Positions 27,421-37,044 are shown, counted from the stretch's first letter. The stretch is DNA of 64,000 bases from Ectopseudomonas mendocina (GCF_016008875.1 NZ_JADTQG010000022.1:25336-89335), one strand, 5' to 3'. Notes: generated from the letters alone by a model not told the origin. Made by a program: numbers and translations.

Positions 27421-28416
27421 TTATTCGTTTTTCTTGTAGGCGAACAGGGCAGGTGAGCCACCCGTATGCAGGAACAGCAACGGACCATTGCCGGGGAAGG
27501 CGCCTCGGTCGAGCCCGTCGAGCAATCCGGCGAAGGCTTTGCCAGTGTAGACCGGGTCGAGCAGTATCGCTTCCAGGCTGGCCAGCAGGCGGATGGCCTG
27601 CAGAGCACCAGCATTGGCTTCGCCGTAGCGTGGCGCGAAATAGGCGTCCCACAGCTCCAGGTTCAATCCGTGTGGCACGTCTACACCCAGCAGCTCAGCC
27701 GTGCGCTGCAGTAGACCTTCGACCTTGGGCTTTTGTGCCGCCTCGCTGCGCGAAACGGTGACGCCGATCACGCGCGTGCTCGGGCGTGCCGCCTCCAGCG
27801 CCAGGGCCAGCCCGGCATGGGTGCCGGCGCTGCCGGAGGCCAGCACCACGGCGGCGAAATCCTGGCCGCTGGCGGCGATCTGTTCGGCCAGCTCAAGGCC
27901 GCCGCGGACATAGCCGAGCGCGCCCAGTGCATTGGAGCCGCCGATGGGCACGGCGTACGGCCGCCTTCCGGCAGCGCGCAGCCGTTGGCAGGCGGCCTCC
28001 AGCAACTGGTCGGCATCGTCCAGGTTGGCGACGTTTTCCACTTCGGCGCCGAACAGATCCAGCAGCAGGCGGTTGCCGTTCCGCAGATAGTCGGCGCTGT
28101 GGCTGTCGATGGGATTTTCCAGCAGCGCCAGGCAGCCGAGGCCCAGTTGCGCGGCTACGGCCGCAGTCTGGCGCACATGGTTGGACTGGATAGCGCCGGC
28201 GGTGACCAGCACGTCGGCGCCCTTGGCCTGCGCATCGGCGGCGAGGTATTCCAGCTTGCGCGCCTTGTTGCCACCCAGCGCTAGCGGCGTGAGGTCGTCG
28301 CGCTTGATCCAGACATCCCTGCCCAGATGCCGGGACAAACGCGGCAGATGTTGCAGAGCGGTGGCTTGGGGAATTAGCGGCAGGCGAGGGAAACGGGCGA
28401 GGGCGGCGGTAAGCAT
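27421..28416 (-). CDS. dcyD: D-cysteine desulfhydrase
   Basis: PLP enzyme that breaks D-cysteine into pyruvate, sulfide and ammonia; 331 residues, family size. The cofactor lysine is Lys51 in LALGGNKARKLEYL, and the phosphate-binding loop is ASGSAGTHAGLALAL near residue 195. The ACC deaminase family is similar, but the neighbouring cystine transporter favours D-cysteine. It opens the dcyD-tcyJLN unit. An A+T-rich divergent region upstream is shared with the metQ-like gene. Confidence 0.88.
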   Translation of the reverse strand: MLTAALARFPRLPLIPQATALQHLPRLSRHLGRDVWIKRDDLTPLALGGNKARKLEYLAADAQAKGADVLVTAGAIQSNHVRQTAAVAAQLGLGCLALLENPIDSHSADYLRNGNRLLLDLFGAEVENVANLDDADQLLEAACQRLRAAGRRPYAVPIGGSNALGALGYVRGGLELAEQIAASGQDFAAVVLASGSAGTHAGLALALEAARPSTRVIGVTVSRSEAAQKPKVEGLLQRTAELLGVDVPHGLNLELWDAYFAPRYGEANAGALQAIRLLASLEAILLDPVYTGKAFAGLLDGLDRGAFPGNGPLLFLHTGGSPALFAYKKNE

Positions 28417-28638
28417 GGAGCCTCCTGAGAGCGAAGGCCATCTACTCTAGGTCGCAGAGAGGATGGCTCACAAGCGAAAACAGATTTTGATTTCGGATAT
28501 AAGAAAATAACTAATAAGTATTTTGTGGAATAAATATTTCTTCATACTGTCGCGCTCAGCCCGCCATATCCGTTGGGCATCTGCCAAGCGCGCCGGCCTG
28601 TCGATCCAGCCGGCGCCATCAACGAGAACAAGGACATC
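28417..28638. promoter_or_regulatory. A+T-rich divergent promoter region of dcyD and the metQ-like gene
   Basis: The stretch from about 28478 to 28550 is very A+T-rich and lies between two sulfur amino-acid genes read in opposite directions. It probably holds both promoters; no specific operator or riboswitch is recognised. Confidence 0.4.
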
Positions 28639-29421
28639 ATGAAAAAGACCCTGTTGTTGACTGCCCTGACCGCTGCCCTGACTGCATCCCTGGCCCACGC
28701 CGGCGAGAAACTGAGCGTAGCCGCCACGCCGGTACCGCACGCTGAAATCCTCGAACTGATCAAGCCCGAGCTGGCCAAGCAGGGCGTGGATCTGGAGATC
28801 AAGGTCTTTACCGACTACGTACAACCCAACCTGCAGGTCAGCCAGAAGAACCTGGATGCCAACTACTTCCAGACCAAACCATACCTGGACAGCTTCAACG
28901 CCCAGCGCGGTACCGAGCTGGTGATCGTGCAGGGCGTACATGTCGAACCTTTCGGCGCGTACTCGACCAAGTACAAGTCGCTCGATGAACTGCCGAATGG
29001 CGCCACCATCGCCATTCCCAACGACGTCAGCACCACTGGCCGTGCCCTGTTGCTGTTGCAGAAAGCCGGTTTGCTGAGCCTCAAGGACCCCAACAGCGCG
29101 CAATCGCTGCCGCGTGACATCGTCGATAACCCGCGCAACTTCAAGTTCCGCGAGCTGGAGGCAGCCACCGTGCCGCGCGTGCTGAATCAGGTCGATCTGG
29201 CCCTGATCAACACCAACTACGCGCTGGAAGCCAAGCTCAATCCCAAGCGCGATGCGCTGGCGATCGAGGGCAGTGACTCGCCTTATGTCAATTATCTGGT
29301 GGCTCGCCCGGATAATCAGGACAGCGAGGCGATCAAGAAGCTGTCTGCTGCCCTGACCGCTCCGCAGGTGAAGGCGTTCATCGAGAAACGTTACGAAGGT
29401 GCGGTGTTGCCAGCCTTCTGA
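28639..29421 (+). CDS. MetQ/NlpA-family methionine-binding protein
   Basis: Periplasmic binding protein of the methionine transporter family, 260 residues. The signal peptide MKKTLLLTALTAALTASLAHA ends in a signal peptidase I site, with no lipobox cysteine. Typical motifs are AATPVPHAEILELIKP, KVFTDYVQPN, DANYFQTKPYLDSF and the C-terminal YVNYLVARPDNQDSE. The ATG at 28639 has AGGA upstream. No metN or metI partner lies beside it, so it is an orphan binding protein that uses another MetNI core or has a different ligand. Confidence 0.88.
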   Translation: MKKTLLLTALTAALTASLAHAGEKLSVAATPVPHAEILELIKPELAKQGVDLEIKVFTDYVQPNLQVSQKNLDANYFQTKPYLDSFNAQRGTELVIVQGVHVEPFGAYSTKYKSLDELPNGATIAIPNDVSTTGRALLLLQKAGLLSLKDPNSAQSLPRDIVDNPRNFKFRELEAATVPRVLNQVDLALINTNYALEAKLNPKRDALAIEGSDSPYVNYLVARPDNQDSEAIKKLSAALTAPQVKAFIEKRYEGAVLPAF

Positions 29422-29505
29422 TTGATCCACCAGGTGGCTCTTTCTGTGTCGCTGCTGCCCCACCGTGGAACGTCGTAATGAACCTGTGCCAACGGGTTTG
29501 CGTTG

Positions 29506-29540
29506 ACGCCGAGCCGGCCTGACCGGCTCGGCGTTCTTTT
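29506..29540 (+). terminator. Intrinsic terminator after the metQ-like gene
   Basis: A perfect 12-bp stem (29506-29517 with 29523-29534) and a five-base loop are followed by TCTTTT. It lies 84 bases after the metQ-like stop and can also slow leftward transcription of the lipoprotein gene's end. Confidence 0.8.
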
Positions 29541-29558
29541 ATGAGCGCCAGGCCGCGC

Positions 29559-29981
29559 TCACAGGCTGAAATAGTTGCTGCAGGCACCGCGAATATTGTC
29601 GTGATAGTCGAAGCGCTGGACGATCTTGTTCTGGTCGATGTCCATCATCACCGAGCAGCTGTAATGGCGGGTGCGCGTCGAATATTCATTGTAGCGGTAC
29701 CAGCCGCCCGGGCCGGGGGTGACGTAACTGGCCGAAAGTTCTTCCCAGCTCCGATTCCAGTTATCGAACCACAGGTATTGCTGGCGGCCGTCGCCGAGGT
29801 CCTTGATGACGTGCGGCTCACCATACTGGGCGATGGCCTCCGAGGCTGGTTTGCCGGGCCAGGAGTTCTTCGCCATCAGACCGGGGATGTTGGGGATGGC
29901 CCGCTCCATGGGGCTACCGACGCAACCGGCGAGAATCAGGCCGGTAAGCAGTGGCAAAATCTGAAGAGCCTTGCCCGACAT
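29559..29981 (-). CDS. Small lipoprotein of unknown function
   Basis: Predicted lipoprotein of 140 residues. The start at 29981 (MSGKALQILP) has AGGAGG directly upstream. The signal peptide ends in the lipobox LILAGC, so Cys at about residue 20 is lipidated. The mature part contains GKPASEAIAQYGEPHVIKD, resembling SmpA/OmlA-like folds where a helix is followed by a Gly-x-Pro turn, then LGDGRQQYLWFDNWNR and two further cysteines. No partner gene is adjacent. I do not recognise a defined function. Confidence 0.8.
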   Translation of the reverse strand: MSGKALQILPLLTGLILAGCVGSPMERAIPNIPGLMAKNSWPGKPASEAIAQYGEPHVIKDLGDGRQQYLWFDNWNRSWEELSASYVTPGPGGWYRYNEYSTRTRHYSCSVMMDIDQNKIVQRFDYHDNIRGACSNYFSL

Positions 29982-30269
29982 GGAACCTCCTTGTACTCGA
30001 TTGAGCTGTGAGTTAAGCCCTGACACTCGCGCAGCCGAACCGACAGCAGAACCGCAGCGAACCGGGCTAGCAGCGATAATGGGCCGAATTTGTCGTCATA
30101 TGGCCCTGGCCCGACAAACTGCATGTGGGCTGAGGATGCCGACTGGCGGGCAAGACAAACCTGATCCACCGTCGGGTACTTCGCGAACGACTGGAAGGCA
30201 GATTGCCTTGGCTGACGCTATGCGCCACGATTCACAGGCTTGAATAGCCAAGCCAGAATACATTCTGGA

Positions 30270-31499
30270 ATGCTGAGGGAAGTGAGGGCGCGATATGGGC
30301 GCCGATCCATCGGCCTGTTGCTACCTCTCACTTTGCGCGAATCCATGGTCACTACCGTCATCCTCGGCATGCTTTGCGTGCACCTGCTGTGCTTTTCCGT
30401 GATGTTCCTGCTGATCAGCAGGCGGCTGAACGGCAAGACAATGGGCATGGAAGTCTTTGCGCTGGGCAACCTTCTGCTTGGGCTCGCCTATATCCTGCAG
30501 TTGCTCGACGGCCCGCCAGACTGGGGGCCGATGAGCCTGGTCAACCATACGCTGACGCTTGGCGCTCCTGTCGCTTACGTTCTGGGTGCGATGCGCTTTT
30601 TCGATCGCCCGACCCCGGTGTTGCGCCCGCTGCTCATACTGCTGGTCGTCTATAGCCTGGTACAGGTTCTGGTGCAGTGGCTGCTCGGTTCCGCAGCACG
30701 CCATGCGCTGCTGGCCGGCCTCTGCGCGTTGCTCTTTCTGGCCATGACGGCAGCCGTTCTCTACGGAAGACGAAGCTTTGCCAGGGACCTGCGTGTCGAG
30801 ATGGTGGTGTTCGCGGTGCTGATCGGTGGGGTCGGCGTGCTCAATGCCGTTAAGTTCGTGATGATCGTCAATGGCGGAATGGCGGCGCTGGACATGAACA
30901 GCGGCTTCCAGAAGGTTTTCTATATCTACATGTCGTTCCTGGCGACCGTGTTGCCACCCTGTGCGGTCTGGCTGGTGCTGCGCCGGCTGACCGATGAACT
31001 GCGCCGCCTGGCGGCACACGACCCGCTGACCCGCTTGCTCAACCGGCGTGGGCTGCTGGACGCCCTGGACGCGCAATTTCGCCTGCGCATGACCGGCCCG
31101 GCGTACCTGCTGATCATCGATATCGATCACTTCAAGCAGATCAATGACAGCCACGGCCACAAGGTCGGCGACCTGGTTCTGTGTCATATCGCCGACGTGC
31201 TCACCTGCACCGCCCGCCAGGGCGATCTGATCTGTCGCCTGGGCGGAGAGGAGTTTGTGGTCATCGCGCTGGAGACGGACGAGGCTGGCGTCATGCAACT
31301 GGCTGAGCGCATGCGCGCCGCGATCGAGCAGAGCGAGGTACCCGGTGTCGGCCAGGGGCACGTGATCCGCTGCACGGCAACCATTGGCGTATCGGATCGT
31401 TTCAACGCTGCGCAAGCGTTCGACGAGGCCTTGCAGCGCGCTGATGCGGCGCTGTACCGGGGCAAAACGGCGGGGCGCAATCGGGTCGAGCGGGCGTAG
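30270..31499 (+). CDS. Diguanylate cyclase with N-terminal membrane domain
   Basis: GGDEF protein of about 409 residues that makes cyclic di-GMP. The N-terminal half (to about residue 235) has several membrane helices, starting VTTVILGMLCVHLLCFSVMF. The catalytic domain opens with AAHDPLTRLLNRRGL, has the metal-binding IDIDHFKQIND, and the active-site signature GGEEF. An inhibitory RxxD site (RQGD) sits five residues before it, so product feedback is expected. The start is uncertain: TTG 30240, ATG 30270 and ATG 30345 are all possible, none with a strong ribosome site. Confidence 0.9.
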   Translation: MLREVRARYGRRSIGLLLPLTLRESMVTTVILGMLCVHLLCFSVMFLLISRRLNGKTMGMEVFALGNLLLGLAYILQLLDGPPDWGPMSLVNHTLTLGAPVAYVLGAMRFFDRPTPVLRPLLILLVVYSLVQVLVQWLLGSAARHALLAGLCALLFLAMTAAVLYGRRSFARDLRVEMVVFAVLIGGVGVLNAVKFVMIVNGGMAALDMNSGFQKVFYIYMSFLATVLPPCAVWLVLRRLTDELRRLAAHDPLTRLLNRRGLLDALDAQFRLRMTGPAYLLIIDIDHFKQINDSHGHKVGDLVLCHIADVLTCTARQGDLICRLGGEEFVVIALETDEAGVMQLAERMRAAIEQSEVPGVGQGHVIRCTATIGVSDRFNAAQAFDEALQRADAALYRGKTAGRNRVERA

Positions 31500-31588
31500 A
31501 CGGCCGAGGCGTGACGGTCGGCCAGGCCGGGCTTTCACGTCTCAGACCGCGGGCTCCGGTGCGCCTGGCGTGCCGGCAGGCCGCGCGT

Positions 31589-32119
31589 TCAGTTTTTCGC
31601 TGGCCGCTTGGCGCACCGTGGTTCTAGGGTAAAGGTTTGCGACGCATCCACCGCGCCCAGATGTTCCAGGGTGCGGCGCCCGATCAGCACGGGGTAGATC
31701 ATCTTGTCGCGGTCGTTGAGCGAGAACTGCTCGTCATAGACCTGATCGCCAATGCACATCTGCATCGACACCACGGGGCGTCGCTCGGCGCCGCCGGCCC
31801 CGCGCACCTTGATATTGCGCTCGACCTGACGTTCGAAGGGAATGCTCACCGACTTGCCGGTGTCGCTGTCCTTGAGCTGGACCTTGAAACGCACCCACTT
31901 CTCGCCATCGCGCTCGAAACGTTCGAGGTCCCTGGCGTCCATGGACGAGGTGAGGGCGCCGGTATCCAGCTTCATCTTCACCGATACCCGTTCGGGCAGC
32001 AGCAGGCCTTCTTCCACCCAACCCAGAATCCTGGGCTTGTCGGCAGCCGTTGCAGCGAAGGGAGCGGCCAGAAGTACGAGGATGATGGCGGCGATACGTT
32101 GAACGACCGAAAGGGTCAT
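31589..32119 (-). CDS. Retropepsin-like aspartic protease (RimB/Zn_protease family)
   Basis: Member of the family called ATP-dependent zinc protease or RimB/RloA2-like, now viewed as retropepsin-like; 176 residues. A signal peptide (AAIILVLLAAPFAATAADK) precedes the domain. The active-site motif is MKLDTGALTSSMDA (D[TS]G), and the C-terminal YPVLIGRRTLEHLGAVD matches the second conserved strand. The ATG at 32119 has GAGGTCC upstream; a TTG 18 bases earlier is less likely. Processed substrate unknown; peptidoglycan-linked or periplasmic targets are possible. Confidence 0.8.
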   Translation of the reverse strand: MTLSVVQRIAAIILVLLAAPFAATAADKPRILGWVEEGLLLPERVSVKMKLDTGALTSSMDARDLERFERDGEKWVRFKVQLKDSDTGKSVSIPFERQVERNIKVRGAGGAERRPVVSMQMCIGDQVYDEQFSLNDRDKMIYPVLIGRRTLEHLGAVDASQTFTLEPRCAKRPAKN

Positions 32120-32368
32120 GGCGAGGACCTCTGGCAAATGGGCAGGAGTGTTTCGCCGCGCGCCATCGAGTCGTTGAAGCGCAAGAATGGCGGCAACGGT
32201 TCACCATCATTCAGGCAAGCTGATCGCGGCTTCGTTCGGCTGATACCTGCGAGGCTGGCCGCGCAAATCGCTCAGACGTTCCCGGCGAGCACTCTGGCGC
32301 GGGCGTGACAGGTTCGTACGGCTTGGCGAATAATCCATGCCTTACCCGTCCAGCAGCCAGAGACCGCC

Positions 32369-33241
32369 ATGAGCGCCACGCTTCCGCCCCTCGTCCTGTC
32401 CATTCAGTCGCATGTCGCCTGGGGCCACGTCGGCAACGCCGCCGCGGTATTTCCCTTGCAGCGCCTCGGCTTCGAGGTGCTACCGATTCACACCGTGCAG
32501 TTCTCCAACCACACCGGCTATGGCCAGTTCCGCGGCCAGGTGTTCGGCGCGGAGCACGTGCGCGAAGTGTTGCTCGGATTGCGTGAGCGTGGCGTGCTGC
32601 CGCGGCTGTCGGCCGTGCTTTCCGGTTACCTGGGAGATGCCGATACAGGGCGGGTGATTCTCGAGGCGGTGGGCGAGATTCGCCAGCGCAACCCGGCAGT
32701 GCGTTACCTGTGCGACCCGGTGATGGGCGACGTCGGGCGCGGCGTGTTCGTCAATCCGGCGATTCCCGACTTCCTGCGTGACCAGGCGATTCCCTTCGCC
32801 AACATCATCACGCCCAACCAGTTCGAGTTCGAACTGCTCACCGGCTCGAAACCGGCCAATCTGCAGGAGGCGGTAAAGATCGCCAGGCAGTTGCGGGGTC
32901 GCGGGCCGGACGTGGTGATCGTGACCAGCCTGGCGACGCCGGACATCGCTGACAGCGAACTCGGTACGCTGGCGGTAAACGGTGAGGGCGCCTGGCTGGT
33001 GACCACGCCGCGCCTGGCACTGCACCCCTTGCCCAACGGCATGGGCGATGTGTTCTCGGCTACGCTGCTCGGTCGGCTGCTGGCTGGCCAGGCGCTACCG
33101 CAAGCACTGGAATTGGCGACGGCCACGCTCTACGCCCTGGTCGGGCATACCGAAGATGGCGCCCGCGACCTGCCGCTGGTGACCGCGCAGGAGCAGATCG
33201 TGGCGCCGGCCAGGCGTTTCGTCGCGCAAACTCTGGGGTGA
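32369..33241 (+). CDS. pdxY: Pyridoxal kinase
   Basis: PfkB/ribokinase-type kinase of 290 residues that phosphorylates pyridoxal in the vitamin B6 salvage route. It starts with LSIQSHVAWGHVGNAAAVFP and has IHTVQFSNHTGYG, characteristic of PdxY, the CDPVMGD substrate motif, FANIITPNQFEFELLTG, and the C-terminal anion-hole/catalytic LPNGMGDVFSA (near residue 220). It stands alone, with a divergent protease gene 249 bases upstream. Confidence 0.95.
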   Translation: MSATLPPLVLSIQSHVAWGHVGNAAAVFPLQRLGFEVLPIHTVQFSNHTGYGQFRGQVFGAEHVREVLLGLRERGVLPRLSAVLSGYLGDADTGRVILEAVGEIRQRNPAVRYLCDPVMGDVGRGVFVNPAIPDFLRDQAIPFANIITPNQFEFELLTGSKPANLQEAVKIARQLRGRGPDVVIVTSLATPDIADSELGTLAVNGEGAWLVTTPRLALHPLPNGMGDVFSATLLGRLLAGQALPQALELATATLYALVGHTEDGARDLPLVTAQEQIVAPARRFVAQTLG

Positions 33242-33387
33242 ATCGCGTTCGTCGGAACAGAGGTGATTTCAATGTGATATCACCGTATTCTTGCCACCTG
33301 CGGTCCCCAGTCGAACCGGTGACCGCGTCTACGGATGGATATTGACCTTCAACCTCAGCAGGCCATCTTCACCGTAGACCCCTTGTC

Positions 33388-33693
33388 ATGCCGTTTACTC
33401 GAATTCTTGCCTACTGCCTGGCGGGCGTGCTGTGCGCGGCTGCCAATCCCTCACTCGCTGAACAGATCAGCGGGCAGCTGCATATCAGCCTGACCATTCT
33501 CAAACGCTGCGAGATCGTTGCTCGAAGCGATGCGGCGAGCGTGTATCTGAGCAGCCATAGCTGCGAGCACTCGGCCTATCAGGTGCGCGATGACCAGGGA
33601 CGTGCCCTGGCGTTGAGCCAGGACGGTCAGACGGCCTCGCTGCCCGTGAAGTCCATTGAGCAGGAAGGCTCGACGCTGGTGGTCTACTGGTGA
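33388..33693 (+). CDS. Small secreted protein resembling a reduced spore-coat-U domain
   Basis: Protein of 101 residues with a signal peptide (ILAYCLAGVLCAAANPSLAEQ). The mature start QISGQLHISLTILKRCEIV matches the first strand and first cysteine of the SCPU pilins nearby (QLQGQLNVQITIGSGCTV), a second cysteine lies in SSHSCEHSAYQV, and the end STLVVYW resembles the terminal strand of those pilins. It is convergent with the fimbrial operon, ending five bases from the tip-adhesin stop. It may be an accessory pilin-like or regulatory subunit, but this is inference. Confidence 0.6.
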   Translation: MPFTRILAYCLAGVLCAAANPSLAEQISGQLHISLTILKRCEIVARSDAASVYLSSHSCEHSAYQVRDDQGRALALSQDGQTASLPVKSIEQEGSTLVVYW

Positions 33694-33697
33694 CGCC

Positions 33698-34663
33698 TCA
33701 ATAGTTGATGATCAGCAGAACGTTGTCCGTGTACACCCCCACCGGGGCATTCGGCTGTCCAGGGTCGAGAATCGCCTGGTAGGTGAAAGTCTGCGAATTG
33801 CCCGTGCCGCTGGCCGTAAGTGGCGAGGCGGGGTTCCAGATCAGGCTGCTGGCGTTGTGGTAGAGGTTGTAGCGGATGTAATTGCTGCCGCTGCGCAATC
33901 GTCGCCAAGGCGCCTGATAGTTCTGGCCGTTGTCGAAGGTCAGCGTGTAGCCCTCGGTGGCGGTGCAGGTGACGGCGAAGGTGCGCTGCTGTGTGCTGAA
34001 CTGGCTGATCAGCGCCTGGGCGCCGAAGTCCACGTTGGGCAACGTGTCGATGCGGCAGGCCTTGCTGACCACCAGTGTGATGGTCAGGGTCGCGAGCGAG
34101 CCGGTGCCCCAATTGGTGGGAGCGGTACAGATCAGCAGCGGGCAACTCTGCGTCACTCCGGGGCTGCGGCTCCAGTTGCAGAGATTGATGAGTCCGATGG
34201 TGCAAATCGCCCAATCCCAACGCAGAGTAACGGTCGCAGTGTAGGTGCCCGCCGGCACGTTCGGGCCTGGGTTGGTGCGGAAGTACAGGCCGATGGCGCT
34301 GGAGCTGCCGCCAAGGGCCAGAAGGTTGATTGCCCCAAGCTGCTGTGGCTGACCTGCAACCAGAGCCTGGTTGTAACCGGAGTCCTGATAAACCTGAAAG
34401 GGAATCTGGTTGCCCTGACCGTCCCGCAGAACCAGGCTGCCGGCATTTTGCAGAGTGACCCTGACATAAGCGGCAGTCAGCAACTGAAGTACCCCAGGGC
34501 AGGACAGGCCTGCCCCGGCCGCGGCGAATTGTGGGTTGGTGCGCAGGCTCAGGGAGTTGGTGGTGCCCAGGTTGACCGAGGCCCCGTAGGTGTTGCAGGC
34601 ATGCGCGGTGGTGCTGGCCAGGGCGCTGCACAGCAACAGGGCGAAGGCCACCCAGCGGATCAT
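33698..34663 (-). CDS. CupE6/CsuE-like tip adhesin (two SCPU domains)
   Basis: Secreted protein of 321 residues with a signal peptide ending near AHACN. It has two spore-coat-U-type domains: the first ends near residue 170 and the second opens with ISLVVSKACRIDTLPNVDFGA-like sequence (actual: TLVVSKACRID) and ends TDNVLLIINY. Two-domain SCPU proteins cap Csu/CupE fimbriae and bind surfaces. Its ATG overlaps the usher stop by four bases. Last gene of the operon. Confidence 0.85.
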   Translation of the reverse strand: MIRWVAFALLLCSALASTTAHACNTYGASVNLGTTNSLSLRTNPQFAAAGAGLSCPGVLQLLTAAYVRVTLQNAGSLVLRDGQGNQIPFQVYQDSGYNQALVAGQPQQLGAINLLALGGSSSAIGLYFRTNPGPNVPAGTYTATVTLRWDWAICTIGLINLCNWSRSPGVTQSCPLLICTAPTNWGTGSLATLTITLVVSKACRIDTLPNVDFGAQALISQFSTQQRTFAVTCTATEGYTLTFDNGQNYQAPWRRLRSGSNYIRYNLYHNASSLIWNPASPLTASGTGNSQTFTYQAILDPGQPNAPVGVYTDNVLLIINY

Positions 34664-37044
34664 GGCTGGTCCTCCCGTTGCAGGCAGGCGAGGGGGCCGA
34701 TCACCGCCATCTCCACAGCGCTGTCGTCCAGCGAGAAGCGGCTGCTGCAGCGGCTACCATCGGCCAGGCTCACCTCGAGCTGGTTCTCCCTGGACAGTCC
34801 TTCGAAGTACAACTGGCCATCCCAGCCGATGTAGGTGCGTTGGCCGCTGGGTTTATGCAATACCTGGGTGCCGCGTGGCAGCGGTTGCCCCAGGCTGTCG
34901 ACCAGCTGGATGCTGGCCGACAGGCTCATCTCCATGGGGAAGGCGAGCAAAGCGCCGCTGCCCTGGTGCACGGCGATGCGTTTCTGCGTCTCGGCAAGCT
35001 GCAGGTTGCTAGGCAGCTCCAGCAGGTCGACTTCGTATTGGCCGGGGTAGTAGGACGGCACCCAGGGCACCAGCAGGTAGCCAGCCGAATCGGTGCGGCC
35101 GAGCAGTTGATGCTCGTAGCGTACCGGCACCTCCGAGTAACCCTCGGTACTGACCAGGACGAAGGCGTCGTCGATGCGGTTGCTGGCGAACATCTGTCCC
35201 TGCATGGCCACCAGCGAGCCGCTGACACCGCCCCAGTGGGTGGTGATTCCATCGTTCTGGTAGGCACCGGCCTGCACCTGGGCGTGCTGGGTGCGCCAGG
35301 TCAGGTCAGCCTGGCGATATTCGCTCTCGCCGCCGGCATAGCCCAGGTTCCAACCCAGGCCTCCGTCGCTGGGGGCGTTGCGGCTGTAGTTTGCGCGCAC
35401 GCGCTGGTTGCCATTGCTGTCGCGTTCGATGCCGGTGGTGAAGGTCGAACGGAGGTCGAACGGGATGACCAGTTGCGCCTGGACGGCATGCGAGCCGTCG
35501 TCCAGCTGTCGATTGAACGACAGATAAAAGCTGGCATTGCCCCACAGGCTGCGCGACCAGGACAGATTGAGCAGGCGCGTGCGCCGCCCGCTGTGCTCCT
35601 CGCTGGCGAAGTAGCCCACGCCGAACGAGCCGAGATCTTCGGGGCTGAAGCTGAAGGTCAACTGGTCGAGGATCTTGCTCAGCGGGCCACCGGTCAGGTC
35701 GCTGTCCAACGCCTGGGCGACGCTCAGGTCGGCGTAGTCCGAGGTGCGCTGGATACGCTGCGCGGTGATGCCGAAGCGGCGCGCATAGTAGCTGTAGCCC
35801 AGGCTGTATTGCTGGCCATTGCCGATACCACTGCTCTGGCTCACCGAGCCGGTCACGGTCCCCATGAGGCCGAGTCCCAGCGTCGTACCGACTCCGGCCT
35901 GTTTCAGGCCCGCGCCACCTTCGGCGTGGCCTTCCAGGGTCAGGCTGTCGGTCAGCCCGTAGCGCGCGCTGCCGCTGCCCACCAGGCTGCCGTAGGCGAA
36001 GTCTTCCTCGCCATAGTTCTGGCGCAATTTGCCCAGCGACAGGGAAAAGTCCGAGAGCCCCTGGCGCAGCAGGGTATCGGTCACGTAGAACGGGACCGTG
36101 GTCGACACCTGGCGTCCCAGCACATCGGTGGTCACCAGCGTCGCCGTGCCCGAACCGCTGATATAGGGCACCGTGTTCAGGGTGAAGGGGCCGGGTCGCA
36201 GGTCCTGCTGGCCAATGCGCGCGTCGTCGATGAAAAGGTCCACGGTGCTGGGCACCGCGGCGTCGCCGTCGAAGCGCGGCAGGGGATAGGTGATCAGGTC
36301 CGGGCGCAACGAGAAGTTGCGAGACACCTGCAGCCCGCCCATGCGCACCGCGCTGTTCCAGGTCAGCGCCCCACTGATCAGGTCGCCACCGCTGAAGCTG
36401 AGCATGCGCTGCTGGTCGTTGAACCGCCAGGTGGTGTCGTAGCGGGTGTAGCCGTCGCGGTAGCCCGGCTCGGAAAAGCTGTGACGATAGACCCCGGTAT
36501 TGGAGATCGTGCCGAAGCCGTCGAACACCCGCTGTTCAAGCCAGGTATTGGCGTAGTGGCCGGCGTTCTCGGTGTGGTTGTAGTAGAGGTCGTAATTGAA
36601 CAGCGCGCCGAAGGCACTTTGCGCCTTCATGGGCTCGTTCAGGCTGGTAGGGCCGAAACGCTGATGGGGCAACCACTCGCTGGGCAGGGTGAGCAGCAGG
36701 CGCTGGTTGTCCTGCTGGTATTCGCTTTCGAGGGCGTCGATGCTGTCCAGGGCGACCCAGGGGTTGGTCTGCCCCGGCAGGCGCACGCCAGCGGCAAGCA
36801 GGTCGTCGCGCTGGGCAAAGAGCCGGCCTTGGTACTCTCTCACTTCCACCACCTTGCCACTGGACAGTTCATTGACGATCAACTCCAGGTAGAGCGGTTG
36901 AGCCTGGGCGAACTGCTCCTGATCATTGCCATGAGCCGGCTGGCCCGACAGCACGGCGGCCAGTAGCCACAACGCCAGCGACTTATTCAGAGTCCAGCGT
37001 CTGCGCTTGCCGGCTTTCGTTGATCCGCGCCTGCACGCGACCAC
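34660..37044 (-). CDS. Outer-membrane usher of the CupE/Csu fimbrial system
   Basis: FimD/CsuD-type usher, about 794 residues. A signal-like segment (ALWLLAAVLSGQPAHGND) precedes the N-terminal chaperone-binding domain, followed by a long beta barrel with repeated aromatic strands (SLGYSYYARRFG, LLNLSWSRSLWG) and the middle plug region near DAAVPSTVDLFIDDARI. The C-terminal domain has LPRGTQVLHKPSGQRTYIG. The start is unclear: GTG 37044 with an AGGTG site overlaps the chaperone gene by 62 bases, while a TTG at 36972 would barely leave a signal peptide. Confidence 0.86.
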   Translation of the reverse strand: MVACRRGSTKAGKRRRWTLNKSLALWLLAAVLSGQPAHGNDQEQFAQAQPLYLELIVNELSSGKVVEVREYQGRLFAQRDDLLAAGVRLPGQTNPWVALDSIDALESEYQQDNQRLLLTLPSEWLPHQRFGPTSLNEPMKAQSAFGALFNYDLYYNHTENAGHYANTWLEQRVFDGFGTISNTGVYRHSFSEPGYRDGYTRYDTTWRFNDQQRMLSFSGGDLISGALTWNSAVRMGGLQVSRNFSLRPDLITYPLPRFDGDAAVPSTVDLFIDDARIGQQDLRPGPFTLNTVPYISGSGTATLVTTDVLGRQVSTTVPFYVTDTLLRQGLSDFSLSLGKLRQNYGEEDFAYGSLVGSGSARYGLTDSLTLEGHAEGGAGLKQAGVGTTLGLGLMGTVTGSVSQSSGIGNGQQYSLGYSYYARRFGITAQRIQRTSDYADLSVAQALDSDLTGGPLSKILDQLTFSFSPEDLGSFGVGYFASEEHSGRRTRLLNLSWSRSLWGNASFYLSFNRQLDDGSHAVQAQLVIPFDLRSTFTTGIERDSNGNQRVRANYSRNAPSDGGLGWNLGYAGGESEYRQADLTWRTQHAQVQAGAYQNDGITTHWGGVSGSLVAMQGQMFASNRIDDAFVLVSTEGYSEVPVRYEHQLLGRTDSAGYLLVPWVPSYYPGQYEVDLLELPSNLQLAETQKRIAVHQGSGALLAFPMEMSLSASIQLVDSLGQPLPRGTQVLHKPSGQRTYIGWDGQLYFEGLSRENQLEVSLADGSRCSSRFSLDDSAVEMAVIGPLACLQREDQP

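Noticed and set aside
34678..36966. 762-codon frame on the plus strand
   Set aside because: Antisense shadow of the usher gene; no domain recognisable and no ribosome site.
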